Positions 58,800 through 64,000 of a stretch of 64,000 nt of DNA are shown piece after piece (position 1 is the stretch's first letter; every line of letters begins with the position of its first letter). The notes beneath the pieces were generated by a model, which ran no database searches, was not told the DNA's origin, and saw only the letters and a list, made by a program, of their open reading frames with translations. The DNA lies in the NCBI RefSeq assembly GCF_001675045.1, contig NZ_LYPA01000065.1, positions 310,001 to 374,000 on the forward strand, given 5' to 3'. The translations under genes were made by a program, and so were the position numbers. The DNA is from Paenibacillus oryzae (GTDB lineage Bacteria; Bacillota; Bacilli; Paenibacillales; Paenibacillaceae).

Positions 58800-60735
58800 C
58801 AACGTCAAAGGGAACTGGAGGGCGTACAGCGCCTTTTTCCTCAGCAGCGTCTTTTCCGTTTTGATTTTTTATATTTACGCCGCTTTTATTATGCATCCCG
58901 ATGTGCTGAACGGTGAAATTCTGGCAGCGGGAAAGGTACGGCAAGGCATGGCCTTTTGCCTGTATCTCATCATCATGTTTTCGATTCTTTTTATTCTCTA
59001 TTCCAATTCCGCATTTCTTAAAACGAGAAAACAGGAGTTTGGACTGTTCACGCTGTTTGGCATGACGCGCCCGCAGCTGCGCAAGCTGATCATTTATGAA
59101 AATATCGCGATTTCGGTCCTGTCTATTGCGACTGGCATTGGTCTTGGGATCTTATTCAGCAAGCTGTTTTTTATGGCGCTGACGGCGATGCTCAAAATAG
59201 AGGACAGCATTGCATTTGCCGTACCGTTAAAGGCAGTTTGGCTGACAGCGGCCTGTTTTTTTATTGTGTTTATGTGCATTTCGGCGTGGTCGGTCATGAC
59301 GATGAGGCGCGTTGAAATTATCGAGCTGCTGGGTGCATCGAGGCAGCCTAAGGGCGAGCTTCGGTATTCGCGTCTGCAATGTGTGCTTGGTGTTCTCTGT
59401 CTCGTCGGAGGCTACTGGATGGCCTTGTCCATGACGATGATCAATTTTATGGTATTGGCGCTGCCTGTGCTGGCGACGGTTGTGACCGGCACCTATTTTT
59501 TGTTCTCCCAGCTCAGCATTATTTTGCTCCGGCTGATTCAACGGCGCAAAAGCTTTTATTACAATCGCACCAACCTGCTTATTTTTTCCCAGCTAGGCTA
59601 CAAAATCAAGGATAATGCCCGGATTTTGTTTGCTGTATCCATTATGAGCGCTGTTATTATGACGGCTGCCGGGACCGTTTATTTTATGTTTATTGAAAGC
59701 AAGCAAGCGGAGCTGCGAAATGCTCCATACAGTCTGGCTTATATGGAGGAGGGGCTTGAGTCCCATCAGGTATTGGAGCGGGAGCTTCTGAACGACACGC
59801 TTAAGGATGCGGGATTTGAACTGATCCGGGAGGTCAGAGTGGCTGGCATCGGAATAGATCAATATACGGTAAACCTGGAGAACGGCCTTGAAATGACGGG
59901 AAACCGAACCGAAGAGGACAAGCAAAGGGCGTTTGTTATTTCGGCTTCCAGCTACAACAAGCTGGCTGCCCAGCAAGGGAAGCAGGCTTTGACAGCCGTT
60001 AGCGGCAAGCTGACCCTCCTCTCCTCCTATTATCTCAATCTGGGGCAAATGGAAGGCACTATTAAGGGCGTTTTAAACGGCAAAGCCGTTCATTTTCCAA
60101 TATCGGGAACCTTGCAGCATACGGTTTTGAATAATCGGATTCATTCCAATGCCGTAACACTGGTTATGGATGATCTGACTTTTATAAGCTTGCTTGCCGG
60201 CATACCGGAGGAGAAGCAGCTCGTTTTTTACGGCTACGAGGTAGCTGATTGGGAGAACAGCATCCTTCTGGGACATAAGCTGGAAGCTGCTGTGGCAGAA
60301 CAATGGCGCGGCGAAACGGACTTTACGCGCGCTTCCCGCTATGCAGTGACAGCCGAAAGCTATTCATTGACCTTGTTTATCGGCTTGTTTATCAGCCTGC
60401 TGTTTTTTATCGCTGCAGGCAGCATGATTTATTTCAAGCTGTTTACCGAGCTGCAGGAGGATCAAGCGCAAATCAGAGGACTGACGCGTATAGGCATGAC
60501 ATTGAAGGAAATCAGGAAGATGGTCGTTACGCAAATCGGCATTGTTTTTTTTGTGCCTTGCGTAGTGGGAACCAGCCATGCGTTGTTTGCCATGCTGGCG
60601 CTGGACAATATCATGATGTCCTCCAACTGGCTGTACTCCCTGGTCATCGTTGGCATTTTCGTCGTTATGCAGGGCTTGTATTTCCTTATGGCGAGCCGCA
60701 GCTATATGAAAATGATTTTGGTTAATGACCGTTGA
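58774..60735 (+). CDS. bceB: Bce-type antimicrobial peptide ABC transporter, FtsX-like permease
   Basis: 653 aa. Ten transmembrane helices with two FtsX-type groups and, between helices 7 and 8 (about residues 310-525), a ~210-residue extracellular domain, the hallmark of BceB. GFGLF-like motif LKTRKQEFGLFTLFGMTRPQL is in the first group and RGLTRIGMTLKEIRKMVVTQIG in the last. It removes peptide antibiotics from their lipid target, such as undecaprenyl pyrophosphate, and forms the sensory complex with BceS. The stop overlaps the convergent phosphoesterase gene by 14 bp, so there is no room for a separate terminator. Confidence 0.93.
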   Translation: MTFRSLALSNVKGNWRAYSAFFLSSVFSVLIFYIYAAFIMHPDVLNGEILAAGKVRQGMAFCLYLIIMFSILFILYSNSAFLKTRKQEFGLFTLFGMTRPQLRKLIIYENIAISVLSIATGIGLGILFSKLFFMALTAMLKIEDSIAFAVPLKAVWLTAACFFIVFMCISAWSVMTMRRVEIIELLGASRQPKGELRYSRLQCVLGVLCLVGGYWMALSMTMINFMVLALPVLATVVTGTYFLFSQLSIILLRLIQRRKSFYYNRTNLLIFSQLGYKIKDNARILFAVSIMSAVIMTAAGTVYFMFIESKQAELRNAPYSLAYMEEGLESHQVLERELLNDTLKDAGFELIREVRVAGIGIDQYTVNLENGLEMTGNRTEEDKQRAFVISASSYNKLAAQQGKQALTAVSGKLTLLSSYYLNLGQMEGTIKGVLNGKAVHFPISGTLQHTVLNNRIHSNAVTLVMDDLTFISLLAGIPEEKQLVFYGYEVADWENSILLGHKLEAAVAEQWRGETDFTRASRYAVTAESYSLTLFIGLFISLLFFIAAGSMIYFKLFTELQEDQAQIRGLTRIGMTLKEIRKMVVTQIGIVFFVPCVVGTSHALFAMLALDNIMMSSNWLYSLVIVGIFVVMQGLYFLMASRSYMKMILVNDR

Positions 60736-61426
60736 ACCTAATTCCTGCGGTCTCTAGCTGATAATCGCTGCAGCGGTATTGAGGATTGGCGGCGCAGGAG
60801 TATGCCAGATCATTTGTAAAATCGACCAGCGTCAGACGCATGCCCTGCTTGGCGCCCGTGTCGATGCCTATGCGCAGGCTGTCCCGCCACAGGAACCCGG
60901 CATCGGCGCCAAGCTTATGCGTGGCTGTATGCCCGAATACGATCCGGCTCCACTCGCTTCCGTCGTCCTCCGGGGCAAACGGGAAGCTGTCGGGGGGACA
61001 GGCATAGAATCGTTCGCGAATTTCGGTCATATCCCGCACGCTTTGTGCCGCAAGCTGTACTCCAGGACGGATTCCGGCATGCACAAACAGATAGGGAGTA
61101 ATAATTTTGTATAACGGCAGACCCGCAATCCATTTGACGTAGGGCCGATAACGGGAGGCGCCTTTGCGGGTCATGGCTGCAAGCTTTAGCTCATGATTTC
61201 CCGCAATGACAATCGCCCCTCCTTTAGCAAGCAGACGGATGGTCTGAAGAATTTCCCAGGTTGAAGGTTTGTCAGCCTCAATATAATCGCCTAACAGAAT
61301 GAGACAATCCTTGCCGGGGGTGTATTTGGCCATTTGCAGCAGTCTAAGAAGCCCCTCCTGCCGCCCGTGGATATCCGATATGGCAAGCAAGCGTCCATCC
61401 GGCATTCCTGTTGCGGCATAATCCAA
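60722..61426 (-). CDS. Metallophosphoesterase (PrpE/Ser-Thr phosphatase-like)
   Basis: 234 aa from a TTG with GGAGGCG upstream. All five phosphoesterase motifs: AISDIHGRQEGL (DxH), LILLGDYIEAD (GD), VIAGNHELK (GNHE), LFVHAGIRP and IVFGHTATHKLG (GH), followed by GIDTGAKQGMRLTLVD. Resembles diadenosine tetraphosphatase/protein phosphatase types (ApaH, PrpE). It is convergent with bceB and 78 bp downstream of another phosphoesterase gene, with which it may be co-transcribed. Confidence 0.9.
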   Translation of the reverse strand: MDYAATGMPDGRLLAISDIHGRQEGLLRLLQMAKYTPGKDCLILLGDYIEADKPSTWEILQTIRLLAKGGAIVIAGNHELKLAAMTRKGASRYRPYVKWIAGLPLYKIITPYLFVHAGIRPGVQLAAQSVRDMTEIRERFYACPPDSFPFAPEDDGSEWSRIVFGHTATHKLGADAGFLWRDSLRIGIDTGAKQGMRLTLVDFTNDLAYSCAANPQYRCSDYQLETAGIRFNGH

Positions 61427-61504
61427 CGCGCTCGCCTCCTTTTTGCGGATTCCTGATGTTTACCATCAATATATTATGGGGGAGCTGCGCGGGAAGCGGC
61501 GGCG

Positions 61505-62668
61505 TTACAATTGTCCTCGGCCCAAATTTTCAAACGTTACTTTTATTTCAACAACCTCGCTGCGGCTTCCAAGCCGCATGGGCGGTCCCCAGAAGCCGAA
61601 GCCGGAGGAGACGATGGCGTGCAGGCTTCCTTTTTGCTTATAGCCCCAATCCAGCTCGAACATCCGTTTTGTAATCCAATGGTTCGGCGCCATTTGGCCC
61701 CGGTGGGTATGGCCCGACAGGGAGAGGTCGATGCCCGCCGCTTGTGCGGCATTCAGATCAGAAGGCTGATGATCCAGCATGATGATCGGCAGCTCGCGCG
61801 GCAGCGTCTCAACCAGCTCGGCCACCGATTTGCGTCCTCCGCCTTTAAAGCCCGCTGATGCCTTGTCCTTGCGGCCCAATACAACAAAGCTGTTTTCAAT
61901 GACAACCGCTTCATCCATGAGCACCGGTATGCCAATTTCCCGCATGGCCTGGATATATTGCGGCACCTTGCCTCCGATATATTCATGATTTCCCGTAACG
62001 GCGTACACGCCAAGCGGCGCTTTGAGCTGTTCCAGCGCAGAAGCCATTCCTTTGCGCAAGAAAGGAGCAAGATCGTCATCCAGTATATCTCCAGGCAGCA
62101 GGATGATATCGGGCTTGATTTCGTTAACCTTGTTCACCAGCCGCGCGATATGCCGTTTGCCGATGACGATGCCCAGATGCAAATCGGATGCCATTGCAAT
62201 GGTTAACGTTTTGCGGGAACCGGCGCTTTTGGGAATGGTAACCGCATAACGTCGAATTACGGGGCTCCATGCATTGCGAGTGCCAACGACGAGCAGAACG
62301 AGGAGAAGGATGGCTACGGCCGAGCCTACGCCGTTAATATAAACAGACTGCGGCAGTCCGGCCAGCTTGAGGGAAAGTCCAACGATGCCCGCTACGGGAA
62401 GCAGCAGCAGACTGTATTGGAACAAGCCGATCCAATAGGAGCCGGTTATTTTGAGCGGTTCGGCGAGAGGGCGGAGTGCGGTAGACTCCCCCATTCTGCC
62501 CAATACATAACCAAGGGAAAGCAAGCCTATCAAAACCCAATAAATGATGGCAGGCGGCGAGCCGACGACGGAGGAAAGATATATCCAGCCGTTCCAGCCG
62601 ATGTAGGCAACGAGCGCGCCGTAAAGAAGCAAAAAGCCTGTTAAAGCTGCAACAGTCCGACTATTCAT
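61505..62668 (-). CDS. Membrane-anchored metallophosphoesterase, YkuE/YaeI type
   Basis: 387 aa from ATG 62668 with AAGGAGTG upstream. Four transmembrane helices in the first ~140 residues, then a soluble calcineurin-like domain: IAMASDLHLGIVIG, DIILLPGDILDDD, AVTGNHEYIGG, IMLDHQPSD and LSLSGHTHRGQ. In Bacillus YkuE-like enzymes can be wall-associated or act on lipids such as UDP-2,3-diacylglucosamine analogues; the substrate here is unknown. Confidence 0.9.
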   Translation of the reverse strand: MNSRTVAALTGFLLLYGALVAYIGWNGWIYLSSVVGSPPAIIYWVLIGLLSLGYVLGRMGESTALRPLAEPLKITGSYWIGLFQYSLLLLPVAGIVGLSLKLAGLPQSVYINGVGSAVAILLLVLLVVGTRNAWSPVIRRYAVTIPKSAGSRKTLTIAMASDLHLGIVIGKRHIARLVNKVNEIKPDIILLPGDILDDDLAPFLRKGMASALEQLKAPLGVYAVTGNHEYIGGKVPQYIQAMREIGIPVLMDEAVVIENSFVVLGRKDKASAGFKGGGRKSVAELVETLPRELPIIMLDHQPSDLNAAQAAGIDLSLSGHTHRGQMAPNHWITKRMFELDWGYKQKGSLHAIVSSGFGFWGPPMRLGSRSEVVEIKVTFENLGRGQL

Positions 62669-62691
62669 TGCAAGGGCACACTCCTTGTTTG

Positions 62692-62721
62692 ACGCTGCCG
62701 GGAGGCGGCAGGCGCTCTTTT
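62692..62721 (+). terminator. Terminator-like hairpin in the divergent region before topB
   Basis: CGCTGCC-GGGAG-GGCGGCAG with outer GC pairs, followed by CTCTTTTTG, 160 bp upstream of topB. It could be a leader attenuator or a chance GC-rich hairpin. Confidence 0.4.
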
Positions 62722-62775
62722 TGAGCCTACTATAGCACAGGGAAAGAGTAGACTACAAATGGATGCGGAGGGCTA

Positions 62776-62797
62776 GAGTGTGAATGGTTCCGGAGAT
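62776..62797 (+). repeat. Partial copy of the 193-bp palindromic element
   Basis: AGAGTGTGAATGGTTCCGGA and two more bases match 20 of 22 positions of the segment at about 52919-52940 inside the palindromic element. Other parts of the element are not seen here. Confidence 0.5.
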
Positions 62798-62882
62798 TTA
62801 TTGAAGAGCGTTTTCATTGCGCGCCACTTCTTCATGTGGTATCTTTGCACCATAACGGAAGCCGAAATGGAGAGATAGGGGA

Positions 62883-64000
62883 ATGAAATCATTAGTGCTT
62901 GCCGAAAAGCCAAGCGTTGCCAAGGAAATCGCGCGCGTATTGGGCTGCAACGGCAAAGGAAAAAGCTATATCGAGGGACCTGGCTATGTGGTGACCTGGG
63001 CTTTGGGCCATCTTGTGACATTGGCTGAGCCCGAGGATTATGATAACCGGTTCAAAACATGGAATCTGGAGGATTTGCCGCTGCTGCCGGACAAAATGAA
63101 GCTGAAGGTATTGAAGGAAACCTCCCATCAATACAAAGCGGTTGCCCAGCTGTTAAAGCGCAGCGATATCGGGGAGCTGATCATCGCTACGGACGCCGGG
63201 CGCGAGGGAGAGCTGGTAGCGCGCTGGATTATGGAGCTGGCAGGCTTCAGGAAGCCGTTCAAGCGGCTGTGGATATCGTCGCAGACCGACAAAGCCATTC
63301 GGGACGGCTTCAAAAATTTGAAGCCCGGACGCGATTACGATCACTTATATAAGTCGGCCGTATGCCGGGCAGAAGCGGATTGGCTGATCGGCCTTAATAT
63401 GACGCGCGCATTAACGACCAAATACAATGCGCAGCTTGCGGCAGGCCGCGTCCAGACGCCAACGCTAGCGATGCTGATGGACCGGGAGCGGGAAATCGAA
63501 ACCTTTCAAGCTCAGCCTTATTGGACCGTCAGTGCGCCGTTTGGCGAATTTACTGCGCAATGGCGCGCGGCTGACGGTCATGACGGACGCATATGGAAGC
63601 GGGAGGATGCGGAAGCGGTCGCCGCCCGAGCCGGAGCGGCGGGAAGCGCCAAGGTGGAGAAGCTGCGCACGACTGAGCGTGCCGAGAGCCATCCGCTTGC
63701 GTATGATTTGACAGAGCTGCAGCGCGATGCCAACAAGCGGCTGGGCTTTTCCGCCAAGCAAACGTCCAATGTATTGCAGAAGCTGTACGAGCAGCACAAG
63801 CTGGTGACCTACCCTAGAACGGATTCCCGCTACTTAACCAGCGATATGGTTCCAACGCTCAAGGGACGGCTGGAAAGCGTAGCTGTTGGCCCTTACGCCG
63901 CCTTGGCCAGAAAGGCGTTACGGTCGCCGCTGAAAATGACTAACCGGATTGTAGACGACAGCAAGGTGAGCGATCATCACGCCATCATACCGACGGAGCA
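62883..64000 (+). CDS. topB: DNA topoisomerase III, N-terminal part
   Basis: The frame runs off the window end after 372 codons (family ~700 aa). Toprim start MKSLVLAEKPSVAKEIARVLG, then VTWALGHLVTLAEPEDYD, ATDAGREGELVARWI with the acidic metal triad, SAVCRAEADWLIGLNMTRALT, GRVQTPTLAML and the active-site tyrosine at about Y310 in LVTYPRTDSRYL. It is a type IA topoisomerase that relaxes and decatenates DNA. GGAGAGATAGGGG precedes the ATG. Its extent beyond the window is unknown. Confidence 0.94.
   Translation, partial: MKSLVLAEKPSVAKEIARVLGCNGKGKSYIEGPGYVVTWALGHLVTLAEPEDYDNRFKTWNLEDLPLLPDKMKLKVLKETSHQYKAVAQLLKRSDIGELIIATDAGREGELVARWIMELAGFRKPFKRLWISSQTDKAIRDGFKNLKPGRDYDHLYKSAVCRAEADWLIGLNMTRALTTKYNAQLAAGRVQTPTLAMLMDREREIETFQAQPYWTVSAPFGEFTAQWRAADGHDGRIWKREDAEAVAARAGAAGSAKVEKLRTTERAESHPLAYDLTELQRDANKRLGFSAKQTSNVLQKLYEQHKLVTYPRTDSRYLTSDMVPTLKGRLESVAVGPYAALARKALRSPLKMTNRIVDDSKVSDHHAIIPTE

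Overview
The window looks like the chromosome of an aerobic, endospore-forming, Gram-positive member of the Firmicutes, most likely Paenibacillus or a close relative. This rests on spore genes (alpha/beta SASP, GerQ, a YjcZ-type peptide, an ATP-grasp YheC/YheD-type protein, an endospore-appendage pilin and a collagen-like spore protein), Bacillus-type gene groups (mntABCD, a Bce module, yutI/yuzB/yutJ/yutM, ytpP, yusF), strong AGGAGG ribosome-binding sites with frequent TTG/GTG starts, and moderate GC. The genus is an inference from gene content. I saw no rRNA, tRNA, CRISPR array, intact insertion sequence or prophage.

Layout. 0-1.5 kb: end of an aminotransferase gene and a DapA-family aldolase. 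1.7-4.2 kb: a spore-surface cluster of a collagen-like protein, a cysteine-rich protein with an Ena-like C-terminus, and a convergent S-type endospore appendage (Ena) subunit. 4.3-9.7 kb: a membrane-anchored MerR regulator followed by three SPFH-domain proteins (nfeD-qmcA, then hflK-hflC) and an ATP-grasp spore protein. 9.9-22.4 kb: carbohydrate and envelope genes (GH2 beta-mannosidase, MBL hydrolase with its TetR repressor, ROK kinase, MFS, sugar isomerase plus Gfo/Idh oxidoreductase, CAP protein, LysM-3D protein, polysaccharide deacetylase). 22.4-29.4 kb: a chemoreceptor, a Zur-controlled ycgR-ycgQ permease pair, a SASP gene, yfhP, gerQ and a deleted cwlJ.

29.6-41.8 kb: ctaB-sco for cytochrome oxidase assembly, yusF, a small YjcZ peptide, MFS, a class B PBP, the manganese ABC transporter mntABCD with a likely MntR box, a MOSC protein, a HAD phosphatase and DUF456. 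41.8-53 kb: ThuA-like protein, MOP-superfamily flippase, a lipoprotein with a copper-amine-oxidase-N domain, ytpP, ctaA, a HEPN-domain protein, an SDR, the yut Fe-S/respiratory group and mqnE of the futalosine menaquinone route. 53-64 kb: DoxX under tandem FNR/CRP-like boxes, a membrane-bound diester phosphodiesterase, a complete BceRS-BceAB peptide-sensing and resistance module with a matching operator, two metallophosphoesterases, and the 5' part of topB.

Themes that link the genes: spore surface and germination (ena, collagen-like protein, gerQ, broken cwlJ, SASP, YjcZ); metal homeostasis (Zur and MntR sites, His-rich permease); aerobic respiration and quinone/heme supply (ctaA, ctaB, sco, mqnE, yutJ, doxX); and envelope stress or antimicrobial defence (SPFH proteins, Bce module, PBP). 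Most of the new information is in regulatory DNA and small or broken genes: a doubled TetR operator, a MerR promoter with a 19-bp spacer, Zur, MntR, FNR-like and BceR-like sites, two palindromic MITE-like elements, and the cwlJ deletion scar next to gerQ.
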